This document shows positions 33,062 to 41,715 of a DNA stretch of 64,000 bases, piece after piece. The position numbers and the translations under genes are program-made. Each line of letters starts with the position of its first letter. Position 1 is the first letter of the stretch. The notes below the pieces were generated by a model. The model was not told the DNA's origin. It saw nothing but the letters and a program-made list of their open reading frames with translations, and did no database searches. The DNA is from Bradyrhizobium sp. LTSP885. Its GTDB lineage: Bacteria; Pseudomonadota; Alphaproteobacteria; Rhizobiales; Xanthobacteraceae. The stretch spans positions 1 through 64,000 of the forward strand of contig NZ_JYMT01000039.1 in the NCBI RefSeq assembly GCF_000938305.1. The letters are read 5' to 3'.

Positions 33062-33472
33062 ATGGCGTTCGCTATCAAGACTGAGGTTTCCGATGCGCGG
33101 GCGAAGGCGTTCACGTTCTCAGCGCAAAAGACCATGTATGGTGGCAGGCATATCGCCGCTGGTGACGTCGTGTTCGTTTTCGCCAGCGAGAACGAGGGCG
33201 GCCTGGGCCTGATCGCGCGCGCGGTCGTCACATCAGCCGAGCCGGTCGCGCGAAAATCCAATATCGCCAGGCAAACGCCGCGCGTGAGCATCAGTGTCAG
33301 GCGCGTTGCGCTGGCGAAGCGGCCGTTGGGGCGGGATCAACTCAAGCGCTTCAAGGACTGGAATGACGGCCGGCCCGAGACCGAGCTCAACTTCAAATTC
33401 TATCGCCAGGCCACCAACAAGATCGTCGGCATCTCGGGTGAGACCACAGCATTTTTGGATGGCTTCTTCTAG
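33062..33472 (+). CDS. Conserved hypothetical protein, PUA/EVE-like by length only
   Basis: The 136-residue protein reads MAFAIKTEVSDARAKAFTF, then a hydrophobic strand region DVVFVFASENEGGLGLIARAVV, and FYRQATNKIVGISGETTAF at the C-terminus. The beta-rich core and small size recall PUA/EVE-type folds, but I cannot show a binding residue, so no function is claimed. ATG 33062 is preferred to 32981 because the upstream residues are low quality. Confidence 0.6.
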   Translation: MAFAIKTEVSDARAKAFTFSAQKTMYGGRHIAAGDVVFVFASENEGGLGLIARAVVTSAEPVARKSNIARQTPRVSISVRRVALAKRPLGRDQLKRFKDWNDGRPETELNFKFYRQATNKIVGISGETTAFLDGFF

Positions 33473-33618
33473 CGCGCTTCGCGTGACCGTTGCCGCTGCA
33501 AGAGCAAGCAATCACACCCCAATATTTCCGCGCCGAAACATTGCCGGAAAGTGATTCAAATCACGCGTTGGATGAGAGTTTAGTGATTGGAAAATCGTCT
33601 CGGTCGATGCCAGAAGCG

Positions 33619-33635
33619 CGTGGCGCGGGGTTTGC
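33619..33635 (+). promoter_or_regulatory. Sigma-54-like site upstream of the RND permease
   Basis: TGGCGCGGGGTTTGCAT has the GG-N10-GC spacing of a sigma-54 promoter and differs from TGGCAC-N5-TTGCA at one core base. It lies 40 nt before the RND permease start codon, a suitable place. No enhancer-binding site was identified; a chance match is possible. Confidence 0.4.
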
Positions 33636-33675
33636 ATTGCACAGCCAGCATCGCGATTGATCGAGAAGCTCAGGA

Positions 33676-36600
33676 ATGAATGGGATTGTCAGAACTGCTT
33701 TGGCGCGGCCGTACACGTTTGTGGTGCTGGCCCTGTTGATTCTGATCATCGGGCCGCTCGCCGCGATGCGGACGCCGACCGACATCTTCCCGGAAATTCG
33801 CATTCCCGTGATCGGTGTGGTCTGGCAATACACCGGTCTGCCGCCGGATCAGATGTCCGGTCGCATCACGACGCCGTTCGAGCGCGCGCTGACCACTACG
33901 GTCAACGACGTCGAGCACATCGTTGCGAACTCCTATAACGGCATCGGCATCGTCAAGATCTTCTTCCAGCCCAATGTCGATATCCGCACCGCGAACGCCC
34001 AGGTCACAGCCATCTCGCAGACGCTGCTGAAGCAGCTGCCACCCGGCGCCACCCCGCCGTTGATCCTGAACTACAACGCCTCGACCGTTCCGATCATCCA
34101 GCTCGCGCTGTCGGGCGAAGGGCTGACCGAACAAAACCTTGCCGATATCGGCATCAACCAGTTGCGTACGCCGCTGGTCACGGTGCCGGGTGCTGCGATC
34201 CCTTACCCCTATGGCGGCAAGCAGCGGCAGATCCAGATCGATCTCAATCCGACCGCGCTGCAGGCGCTCGGCCTGTCCGGCCAGGACGTCGCCAACACGC
34301 TGGCTGCGCAAAACCTGATCACGCCGGTGGGCACGGAAAAGATCGGCCAGTTCGAATATACCTTGCAGCTCAACAACTCGCCGCTGAAAATCCAGGATTT
34401 CGGCGATCTCCCGATCAAGGCCGTCAATGGCGCGATGGTCTACCTGCGCGATGTCGCCACCATTCGCGACGGCAACCCGCCGCAGACCAACATCGTTCAC
34501 GTCAACGGCAACCGCTCGGTGCTGATGATGGTGCTGAAGGCGGGCTCGATCTCGACGCTCGATATCATCGCCGGCATCAAGCAGAAGGTCGAGGAGTTCA
34601 AGTCGTCGCTGCCAGCAGCGCTGAAGATCGATTTCGTCGGCGATCAATCGGTCTTCGTCCGCGGCGCCATCACCGGCGTCGCCCGCGAAGGCATCATCGC
34701 GGCGTTGTTGACCAGCGTGATGATCCTTTTGTTCCTGGGCAGCTGGCGTTCGACCATCATCATCGCCACCTCGATCCCGCTTGCCGTGCTCGGCTCGATC
34801 ATCATGCTGTCGATGATCGGCGAAACGCTGAACATCATGACGCTGGGTGGTCTTGCGCTCGCGGTCGGCATTCTCGTCGACGAAGCAACCGTCACGATCG
34901 AGAACATCAACTACCATCTCGAACAGGGCAAAGAGGTCGAACCCGCCATCCTCGATGGCGCCAACCAGATCGTGGTGCCGGCTTTCGTTTCGCTGTTGTG
35001 CATCTGCATCGTGTTCGTGCCGATGTTCTTCCTGCAGGGTGTGGCGCGCTTCCTGTTCGTGCCGATGGCGGAAGCGGTGATGTTCGCGATGGTGTGGTCG
35101 TTCATCCTGTCGCGCACGCTGGTGCCGACCATGGCGAAGTACCTGCTGCATCCGCATCAGCACGGCGAGACGCCGCCTTCGCGCAATCCCTTGGTGCGGT
35201 TTCAGCGCGGTTTCGAGGCCTCCTTCGAGCGCCTTCGCGCCGGCTACCGCGACCTGCTCGCATTCGCGCTCGATCACAGGCCGACCTTCGTCACCGGCTT
35301 CATTTGCGTTGTCGCGATGTCGTTCCTGCTGGTGCCCTATCTCGGCCGCAACTTCTTCCCTTCGGTCGATGCCGGCCAGATCCTGATGCATGTGCGAACC
35401 CAGGTCGGCACAAGGGTCGAGGACTCCGCCGATCAGTTCGCCCAGATTCAGAAAGCCATTCGCACGGTGATTCCCTCCGGCGAGATCGAGACCATGACCG
35501 ACAACATCGGCGTGCCGATCTCGGGCATCAACATGACCTATAACAACACCGGCGTGATCGGCTCGCAGGACGGCGACATCCAGATCAAGCTGAAGGAGGG
35601 GCATGAACCGACCGATGCTTACGTCAAGCAGCTGCGGGAAGAGCTGCCGCGGCGGTTCCCCGGCGTGACCTTCGCGTTCCTGCCGGCCGACATCGTCAAC
35701 CAGATTCTCAACTTCGGTGCTCCGGCGCCGATCGACATCGAAATTCGCGGCGCCAACCTGGGCGGCAATTTCACCTATGCCAACGGCTTGCTCGAAAAGC
35801 TTCGCCACATTCCCGGTGTTGCCGATGCCCGAATCCAGCAATCCGCGCGCAACCCGACCTTCAATGTCGATGTCGACCGCACGCGTGCCCAATATGTCGG
35901 TCTGACCGAGCGCGACGTCGCCAACAGCATGGTGGTGAATTTGGCGGGCAGCTCGCAAGTTGCGCCGACATACTTCCTCGATCCGGGCAACGGCGTGTCC
36001 TATTCGATCGTGATGCAGACGCCGCAATATCAGCTCGACTCGCTCGGTTCGCTGGAAAATCTGCCGATGACCGGGCCCGGGACCGTCGGCCCAGTGCAAC
36101 TCGGCGGTATCGCGAACATCACGCGGACGACGTCCAACGCCGTGGTGTCGCAGTACGACATCCAGTCGATGATCCAGATCTACGCCACGCCGCAGGGGCG
36201 CGACCTCGGCGCGCTCGCCGCTGATATTCGCGGATTATTGACGGAGACCGCCAAGGAGCTGCCGAAGGGCAGCACGGTTTCGCTGGTCGGCCAGGTGCAG
36301 ACCATGGAGAGTGCGTTCTCCGGCTTGCTGTTCGGACTGCTCGGTGCGGTCGTGCTGATCTATCTGCTCATCGTGGTCAACTTCCAGTCCTGGTCGGATC
36401 CCTTCGTGATCATCACGGCTTTGCCGGCAGCATTGGCCGGCATCGTCTGGGTGCTGTTCACGACGCAGACCACGCTCTCGGTGCCGGCGCTGACCGGCGC
36501 CATCATGTGCATGGGCGTCGCCACCGCCAACAGTGTGCTTGTGATCAGCTTCGCGCGCGAGCGCTATGAGGAACTCGGCGATCCCGTCGCGGCCGCGCTC

Positions 36601-36864
36601 GAGGCCGGCTTTGTCCGCATCCGCCCCGTTGTGATGACGGCGCTTGCGATGATCATCGGCATGCTGCCGATGGCGCTTGGCCTCGGCGAGGGCGGCGAGC
36701 AGAACGCACCGCTCGGGCGCGCCGTGATCGGCGGCCTGATGTTCTCGACGATTGCGACCTTGATGTTCGTGCCGGTCGTCTTCAGCCTGGTGCACAAGAA
36801 CCGGAATTCGTCGTCGGCTGAACTGGTGGCGCTGGACGAACACCGCGCGCAGGCCGCCGAATAG
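33676..36864 (+). CDS. RND family efflux permease
   Basis: The 1062-residue inner-membrane pump has the full RND architecture: N-terminal helix followed by a large periplasmic domain, helices 2-6 with FLGSWRSTIIIATSIPLAVLGS and the TM4 motif GILVDEATVTIEN (residues 398-410), then a second half with the same plan. TM4 shows Asp402-Glu403 where AcrB has an Asp pair that carries protons. RND pumps export drugs, metals or lipids. No membrane-fusion-protein or outer-membrane channel gene lies beside it, so the adaptor must be encoded elsewhere. The C-terminal GGLMFSTIATLMFVPVVFSL helix is intact; substrate unknown. Confidence 0.93.
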   Translation: MNGIVRTALARPYTFVVLALLILIIGPLAAMRTPTDIFPEIRIPVIGVVWQYTGLPPDQMSGRITTPFERALTTTVNDVEHIVANSYNGIGIVKIFFQPNVDIRTANAQVTAISQTLLKQLPPGATPPLILNYNASTVPIIQLALSGEGLTEQNLADIGINQLRTPLVTVPGAAIPYPYGGKQRQIQIDLNPTALQALGLSGQDVANTLAAQNLITPVGTEKIGQFEYTLQLNNSPLKIQDFGDLPIKAVNGAMVYLRDVATIRDGNPPQTNIVHVNGNRSVLMMVLKAGSISTLDIIAGIKQKVEEFKSSLPAALKIDFVGDQSVFVRGAITGVAREGIIAALLTSVMILLFLGSWRSTIIIATSIPLAVLGSIIMLSMIGETLNIMTLGGLALAVGILVDEATVTIENINYHLEQGKEVEPAILDGANQIVVPAFVSLLCICIVFVPMFFLQGVARFLFVPMAEAVMFAMVWSFILSRTLVPTMAKYLLHPHQHGETPPSRNPLVRFQRGFEASFERLRAGYRDLLAFALDHRPTFVTGFICVVAMSFLLVPYLGRNFFPSVDAGQILMHVRTQVGTRVEDSADQFAQIQKAIRTVIPSGEIETMTDNIGVPISGINMTYNNTGVIGSQDGDIQIKLKEGHEPTDAYVKQLREELPRRFPGVTFAFLPADIVNQILNFGAPAPIDIEIRGANLGGNFTYANGLLEKLRHIPGVADARIQQSARNPTFNVDVDRTRAQYVGLTERDVANSMVVNLAGSSQVAPTYFLDPGNGVSYSIVMQTPQYQLDSLGSLENLPMTGPGTVGPVQLGGIANITRTTSNAVVSQYDIQSMIQIYATPQGRDLGALAADIRGLLTETAKELPKGSTVSLVGQVQTMESAFSGLLFGLLGAVVLIYLLIVVNFQSWSDPFVIITALPAALAGIVWVLFTTQTTLSVPALTGAIMCMGVATANSVLVISFARERYEELGDPVAAALEAGFVRIRPVVMTALAMIIGMLPMALGLGEGGEQNAPLGRAVIGGLMFSTIATLMFVPVVFSLVHKNRNSSSAELVALDEHRAQAAE

Positions 36865-36910
36865 GCGGACACGCCTCCCGGCCGGCGCGTTGCGTCGGAT
36901 CTACGACATC

Positions 36911-37192
36911 CTAGCCAGCTTTGCGCTTGACGATCCCGACAAGGGCCTTATCGATCCGGCTTTGCCATCCTGGTCCTGCCGCCTTGAAATGTTCGAGCAC
37001 GGCAGGGCTAAGCCGCAGCGTCACCGAGGTCTTGGTCGGAGCCTTATTCGGGCCGCGTCCTTTGCGCATGGCGGGGAAGACCTCGTTGAACGGCTTTGCC
37101 TTCGCAAAATCGTTCTTGGTCCACTCGGGATTGTCGCTCACGGCGCGGATATCCTTTGCGGTATAGCCCTTCTTAGCGACGGTTCGCTTCAT
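36911..37192 (-). CDS. brnA: BrnA-type antitoxin
   Basis: The 93-residue protein has a basic N-terminus (MKRTVAKKGYTAKDIRAV) and a C-terminal ribbon-helix-helix (VTLRLSPAVLEHFKAAG) typical of the BrnA antitoxin, which binds BrnT and represses the operon. ATG 37192 overlaps the end of the brnT frame; a start five codons earlier (37207) is possible. AAAGG lies at suitable distance. It appears intact although its partner is frameshifted. Confidence 0.85.
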   Translation of the reverse strand: MKRTVAKKGYTAKDIRAVSDNPEWTKNDFAKAKPFNEVFPAMRKGRGPNKAPTKTSVTLRLSPAVLEHFKAAGPGWQSRIDKALVGIVKRKAG

Positions 37193-37431
37193 AGAGGACC
37201 CTTTCATCCTTGCTGGCGGGACGCATGCTGACGATGCTGATCGCTTCGGTGCCACGCGTGGCAAATAACGGAGATGACGCCGCGAACGTTCACGCCGATC
37301 GCGCGCCATCTGTTGCGGTAGGTTGCGAGAACCAAAGCGGTGTCGAAGAACGTCTCATTCAGGTCAGCGAAGTCCATTCCGTGCTTCGCCAGATTGGCGA
37401 GACGCTTTCGTTCGTCCCAAATGATTTTCAT
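37173..37431 (-). pseudogene. brnT: brnT toxin gene with frameshift
   Basis: The frame starts MKIIWDERKRLANLAKHGMDF and proceeds as a normal BrnT ribonuclease up to GVISVI. Around 37261-37266 the frame breaks: the direct frame reads on into CHAWHRSDQHRQHA and stops at 37204, whereas the neighbouring frame continues ATRGTEAISIVSMRPAS and ends DERVLYEANRR before TAA at 37173-37175, overlapping brnA as normal. Restoring two bases (or removing one) in the run of T would give an intact toxin of about 85 residues. A sequencing error in a homopolymer is possible. Confidence 0.8.
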
Positions 37432-37480
37432 CGATTATTCTGTAACTACAAAATATGGAAGTTCAAGGCCTTCCCTGCCT

Positions 37481-37521
37481 CAAAAAAAGTTGCGGCCACC
37501 CTTTGGGGGAAGGGTGGCCGC
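37481..37521 (-). terminator. Strong rho-independent terminator
   Basis: On the minus strand a perfect 12-bp stem (GCGGCCACCCTT with AAGGGTGGCCGC) around a 6-nt loop is followed by AACTTTTTTTG. It lies about 70 nt after the stop of the BTLCP gene. Confidence 0.9.
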
Positions 37522-37592
37522 GCGCGAACCGGTCTGGGACGGGGAGGGGTGGGGATGTGACCGGGTCGCGGGTTCGAAAAATCCTTGTCTGC

Positions 37593-38207
37593 TCAGCGTG
37601 AGCTTGCGGTTGCAACGGCCGGGCGGTTGTCACCGAGCGAGACCCACACATTGGGATCGCTCTGCGACTGCCGCTTGACGAAGCGGTAGCCAGTCTCGGT
37701 CCAGGCGACGACGTTCTCGTTCTGGTTATCGAGCACGAACTCGCCCTTGTCGGTCTTCACCGTCAGCACGGCGTGGCCCTCACCCTTCTTGTCGCGGACG
37801 ACCGTGATCAACAGCGCCTCACGCGGCCAGCCGGAATCCATCAGCATCTTGCGCTTCAGGAGCACGTAGTCCTCGCAGTCGCCGTAGCCGTCTGTCGGCA
37901 ACGACCATTTCTCGACAACGCCCCAATGATCCATGTCGGTCATCGGCTTGATCGTCTCGTTGACCCACTTGTTGACCCGCGTGAGGTCGCGCCAAGCGGT
38001 CTGCGACAACACGATGTCGCGTGGTTGCGTCGCGCCGCCGCGGCACTCGCCCGGATTGTCGGCGCAGAATTCGACCCAGCCGATCGGTGAACGCGTGGTG
38101 TCACCCAGGCTGGCGTAGAGCACGTCGCCGGCCTTCGCCGAGACGCAAGTCGCGAACAGAATGGCGGCAACCGCCAAACCTTTCCCCTGTCCCCTGAAAC
38201 CAAACAT
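37593..38207 (-). CDS. Transglutaminase-like cysteine peptidase (BTLCP/LapG-like)
   Basis: The 204-residue exported protein has a signal peptide (LAVAAILFATCVSAKA) and the BTLCP catalytic triad: Cys111 in GYGDCEDY, His145 in KGEGHAVL and Asp160 in EFVLDNQ. LapG in pseudomonads is of this family and cuts surface adhesins when the c-di-GMP sensor LapD releases it. Rhizobial members are numerous and mostly untested. Neighbouring c-di-GMP (PilZ) protein at 38541 makes that link attractive but there is no lapD or adhesin gene in the window. The start ATG 38207 has the signal sequence directly after it. Confidence 0.85.
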   Translation of the reverse strand: MFGFRGQGKGLAVAAILFATCVSAKAGDVLYASLGDTTRSPIGWVEFCADNPGECRGGATQPRDIVLSQTAWRDLTRVNKWVNETIKPMTDMDHWGVVEKWSLPTDGYGDCEDYVLLKRKMLMDSGWPREALLITVVRDKKGEGHAVLTVKTDKGEFVLDNQNENVVAWTETGYRFVKRQSQSDPNVWVSLGDNRPAVATASSR

Positions 38208-38327
38208 TGTGGCCCCCGTTTTTCTTGTTGGGACCACTTTTGCCACAAAGGTTTTGCACCGCCGCTAAGTAGGCGAAGTAGATTTGACGCGAATACTGGT
38301 AAAAGCTGCGGAGAATTCGATCTATAC

Positions 38328-38376
38328 TTGATTCAAATTCGCATAAAGTTTGAAACAACTGCAATTGATTCAAATT
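38328..38376. promoter_or_regulatory. Pair of 12-bp direct repeats upstream of the BTLCP gene
   Basis: TTGATTCAAATT occurs at 38328-38339 and again at 38365-38376, starts 37 nt apart, in an AT-rich stretch of an otherwise GC-rich region. The centre TTGATTCAA is nearly palindromic. It may be an operator for the BTLCP gene. The rest of gap 38208-38540 has no gene that I can support. Confidence 0.4.
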
Positions 38377-38468
38377 TTATGCATTAACGCGACAAGTGCT
38401 GCTCCAGCGCGGTTTGCGCGCGCAAGTGTTCCCGCCGTTAACCGCGAAATGCGTGCGCCAAATGCGTC

Positions 38469-38502
38469 AAAGGCGGCGTCCGGAGTACCGGAAGCCGCCT
38501 TT
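38469..38502 (-). terminator. Hairpin after the tandem-PilZ gene
   Basis: AAAGGCGGC pairs with GCCGCCTTT around a centre that itself forms CCGG-AGTA-CCGG. It is 38 nt downstream of the PilZ gene's stop on the minus strand; the tract after it is only TTT, so termination may be partial. Confidence 0.5.
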
Positions 38503-38540
38503 GAGGGCTGGAAATCAGGGGTTTTGGGCGGTCTGCCGCT

Positions 38541-39158
38541 TTACCTCGCGGTAACGCTCTCTTCGAGCGTTTCCGCGGACTGCTCGTGAACGAACTCGAG
38601 CGCGAAGCCTTCCTCGAGATTTCGCACCACGCGGGACTGCACCTTGCCGAGCATGACCAGCGACTTCAGCGGCGGGCGGTTCTCGGCGGCAATCGCAGCG
38701 CCCGAAAGGGAAAGGTCCATGATCCGGCAGGTCATCCGCGTGCCGTCCTCCTGCGTGAGCAGGGCGATCGGGTTGCGCGGCACGATTCGGTCGTGGCGGC
38801 GATCCTCGGGCAGATTGAGGATGTCGCGGTTGGCGAGCCAGGTGAGCTGGGCGGCGAGCTTGTCGCGCTTGCGGGCGGTGGCGCCGACCGTCATCGCGAA
38901 GCCGTTATCGATGATGCGGGTAATGCGGCCCTCGACCCGGCCGATATGGTCGAGATAGGCGATCACGCGGTCGCCGACATTGCCGATGCCCGGCGCCAGC
39001 AAGGCCAGCCCGCCCGGGGACATGTTGATAATCTGGCAGGGAAACTCGCGCCGGTCGGGCAGCATGTAGCGGCCGAGCAGGTGCACCTTCACGCGCTGGA
39101 AGCGCCGCCGTTCCTCAGCAACCGGGACGACCGTAGTTCTCTTCTGTGCAAACGACAT
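38541..39158 (-). CDS. Tandem PilZ-domain protein
   Basis: The 205-residue protein holds two PilZ-like domains. The first has RRRFQRVKVHLLGRYML (RxxxR-type) and INMSPGGLALLAP; the second has RIVPRNPIALL with DLSLSGAAIAAE. Both have the arrangement that binds c-di-GMP, though residue-level fit should be checked. ATG 39158 is used rather than the GTG one codon earlier. It is cytosolic and probably an effector of c-di-GMP signalling; its target is unknown. Confidence 0.8.
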   Translation of the reverse strand: MSFAQKRTTVVPVAEERRRFQRVKVHLLGRYMLPDRREFPCQIINMSPGGLALLAPGIGNVGDRVIAYLDHIGRVEGRITRIIDNGFAMTVGATARKRDKLAAQLTWLANRDILNLPEDRRHDRIVPRNPIALLTQEDGTRMTCRIMDLSLSGAAIAAENRPPLKSLVMLGKVQSRVVRNLEEGFALEFVHEQSAETLEESVTAR

Positions 39159-39427
39159 CACTGCAACCCGACAACCGGCCCTTCGGAGCTCGAATGACCC
39201 TAAGGCTGACAGGGTTAACGAGGCGTTAGCATAGGGTGCATGAAGAGTGGGCAGGGCGCTGCGGTTGAGCGACGCGGGGGTTGCAAGCCACGCGACCCCA
39301 CGACCCGTGGTGTCGCCGCATGCGGTCTGACGCGTCGCCGGATGGTCATGACATCCCTTTGGCCTTCACCTAAGTTCGCCTTCGCCGAACAGCCGAGATC
39401 AACAAGGGCTGGTGGCGGGAGGACAGG

Positions 39428-40396
39428 ATGGTGGGTTCGAAGCTGGTTGCGCTCCTGGCCGCAACCTCTCTTTTTAGTGCCTGTGGCGCAACCGCCGCCG
39501 AGATGCGAGTGACGCTGCTCGGCACGGGAACGCCGACGCCGCGGCTGTCCGCCTTCAGCGCATCGACCCTGGTGGAAGCGGGACCTGAGAAGCTGATCTT
39601 CGATTTCGGGCGCGGCTCGACGATCCGGCTGTTCCAGAGGAAGATTCCGATCGGCGCGATCACGGCGCATTTCATCACGCATCTGCATTCCGATCACGTC
39701 GTTGGCCTGCCGGACATGTGGCTCACCGGTTGGATCGGCACGCCATACGGCTCGCGCAAGACGCCGATGCTGATCTTCGGGCCGAAAGGCACGGTGGCGA
39801 TGACCGAAAACCTCACCAAGGCGTTTTCCGAGGACATCCGCATCCGCATCGCCGACGAGGACTATCCGCCTGAAGGCGTCGCGTTTGCGGCCAAGGATAT
39901 CGAGCCGGGCCTCGTCTACGAGAAGAATGGCGTCAAGGTCAGCGCGATCGAGGTCAATCACGGCGACAAAATCAAGCCGGCGTTCGGCTATGTCGTCGAG
40001 TACGACGGGAAGAAGGTGGTGCTGTCGGGCGACACCAAGCCCGACGATCGCGTGGCGAAGGCCGCCGAGGGCGCCGACCTCCTGATCCATGAAGTCGCCG
40101 TGATCGATCCTGATTTGTTCAAGACCTATCCGAATTATCGTGCGATCGAAGACCACCATACCTCGCCCGAGGACGCCGGCAGGATCTTCGCCCATGCCAG
40201 GCCGAAGCTTGCGGTCTACTCGCACATCGTATTTGCAACCCAGCCGCCGACGCAGGATGTGCCTGAGGACACGCTGCTGGCGCGAACGCGCACAACCTAC
40301 CAGGGCCCGCTGGTGATCGGGCGCGACCTGATGTCGTTCGTGATTTCCGATCACGTCGATATCATTGCGACGAAGCCGCTGACCGCGGACAAATGA
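39428..40396 (+). CDS. Exported metallo-beta-lactamase-fold hydrolase
   Basis: The 322-residue protein has an N-terminal signal (KLVALLAATSLFSACGATAA, with a Cys that may be a lipoprotein site) and the MBL zinc motif THLHSDHV (His85, His87, Asp89, His90), followed by LSGDTKPDD and EDHHTSPED. This resembles secreted MBL-fold phosphodiesterases or arylsulfatase-like enzymes, close to the RNase Z/AtsA group. It is periplasmic. The alcohol dehydrogenase gene follows after 53 nt. Confidence 0.85.
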   Translation: MVGSKLVALLAATSLFSACGATAAEMRVTLLGTGTPTPRLSAFSASTLVEAGPEKLIFDFGRGSTIRLFQRKIPIGAITAHFITHLHSDHVVGLPDMWLTGWIGTPYGSRKTPMLIFGPKGTVAMTENLTKAFSEDIRIRIADEDYPPEGVAFAAKDIEPGLVYEKNGVKVSAIEVNHGDKIKPAFGYVVEYDGKKVVLSGDTKPDDRVAKAAEGADLLIHEVAVIDPDLFKTYPNYRAIEDHHTSPEDAGRIFAHARPKLAVYSHIVFATQPPTQDVPEDTLLARTRTTYQGPLVIGRDLMSFVISDHVDIIATKPLTADK

Positions 40397-40449
40397 TCGG
40401 CGCAATCAGCAACAAGAAGGCAATGAATAAGAACAGGGAGGACAGACCG

Positions 40450-41601
40450 ATGCAGCAGATCCGCGTATGCACCCATGAGGGGCCCGGCGCCAAGCCCGTG
40501 ATCCGCACCGTGCCGTGGCCGAAGGTCGGCAGGAAGGCGGCGCTGATCAAGGTCGGCGCCTGCGGCGTCTGCGGCACTGACCTGCATATCCTCAAGGGTC
40601 ATTGGCCGAAGCCGTTGCCATGGCCGTTCACGCTTGGCCACGAACTCGGCGGCGTGATTGTCGAATGCGGCCCTGATTTCACCGAGGATTTTATGAGCAA
40701 GCCGCTCAAGGTGGGATCGAAAGTCATGATCCCGCCGCTGATGCCGTGCGGCCGCTGCTACTACTGCATCCATTATCCGCAAAGCGCCAACAAATGCCTG
40801 ACGCCGGTCTATTACGGCCGCTATCTCGGCTTCGACAAACCTCCGCACATGTGGGGCGGCTGGGCTGAATATGTCTATGTCGATCTCGAGATGCTGCCGG
40901 GCACCAAGATCTACAAGCTGCCCGACGACATGTCGCTGCGGTTAGGGGCGCTGTCGGAGCCATTGACCTCCTGCATCCGCGCCTTCAACCGCGCGACACG
41001 CGCCGGCGGGTTTACGTGGGGCGACACCGTCGTGATCCAGGGCTCGGGCCCGATCGGAATCCTCGCGGTCGCCGCCGCGCAGGAGATGGGGGCAGGGCGC
41101 GTGATCTGCGTCGGCGCGCCGGAAACGCCACGGCTGGCGCTGGCGCGCAAGTTCGGCGCCGAGGCGACCGTCGACATCGAGCAGATCAATACGCCGGAGG
41201 AGCGCATCAAGGCGGTGCGCGACATCGTCGGCGGCTTCGGCGCCGATCTGGTGATGGATTGTTCGGGCCATCCGAGCGCAGGCCCTGAGGGCATCGAGAT
41301 GCTGCGTGACGGCGGCACCTATGTCGAAATGGGCCAGTTCACCGATGCCGGCTCGATCAATACGTCATGGCATCGTATCTGCACCAAGGACCTCAACGTG
41401 CTCGGCTCCTGGGGCTTTACCGGCAACGACCTGCCGCTCGGTGTCGACATGCTCTACCGCACCCGCAACAAATATCCCTGGCTCGACATGCAGACGATCT
41501 ATCCGTTTACGGAAGAGGGCGTCGGTCAGGCGGTGGCGGACGCAATGGCGATGAAGACGGTGAAGTCGACCATCGTACCGTGGCCTGAATTGGTGGAGTG
41601 A
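40450..41601 (+). CDS. Zinc-binding alcohol dehydrogenase
   Basis: The 383-residue protein is a medium-chain dehydrogenase with both zincs: catalytic Cys/His in GACGVCGTDLHILKGH and TLGHELGG, and structural zinc cluster CGRCYYCIHYPQSANKC. The Rossmann motif VIQGSGPIGILAVAAAQ binds NAD(P). It oxidises an alcohol or polyol in the cytosol; the substrate is unknown. GAGGACAG precedes ATG 40450. An in-frame upstream start at 40393 overlaps the previous gene by four bases and is less likely. It is co-directional with the exported MBL-fold hydrolase. Confidence 0.9.
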   Translation: MQQIRVCTHEGPGAKPVIRTVPWPKVGRKAALIKVGACGVCGTDLHILKGHWPKPLPWPFTLGHELGGVIVECGPDFTEDFMSKPLKVGSKVMIPPLMPCGRCYYCIHYPQSANKCLTPVYYGRYLGFDKPPHMWGGWAEYVYVDLEMLPGTKIYKLPDDMSLRLGALSEPLTSCIRAFNRATRAGGFTWGDTVVIQGSGPIGILAVAAAQEMGAGRVICVGAPETPRLALARKFGAEATVDIEQINTPEERIKAVRDIVGGFGADLVMDCSGHPSAGPEGIEMLRDGGTYVEMGQFTDAGSINTSWHRICTKDLNVLGSWGFTGNDLPLGVDMLYRTRNKYPWLDMQTIYPFTEEGVGQAVADAMAMKTVKSTIVPWPELVE

Positions 41602-41715
41602 ATCCCATCGACTGTGGCGCGGCAAATCGTGTTGCAGTGCGTCCAAAAATGGGTCGCTGCGGCGATGCCCCTTATATTACTCGCCGGGGCGGTTGCGCGG
41701 CGCTAACATCCGGGC

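Noticed and set aside
33670..36099. 809-residue open frame on the minus strand
   Set aside because: It is the antisense shadow of the RND permease; its Arg/His/Asp-rich composition is that of complementary GC-rich codons and it has no domain.
39240..39512. 90-residue open frame on the plus strand
   Set aside because: It overlaps the start of the exported hydrolase gene in another frame and has no recognisable protein character.
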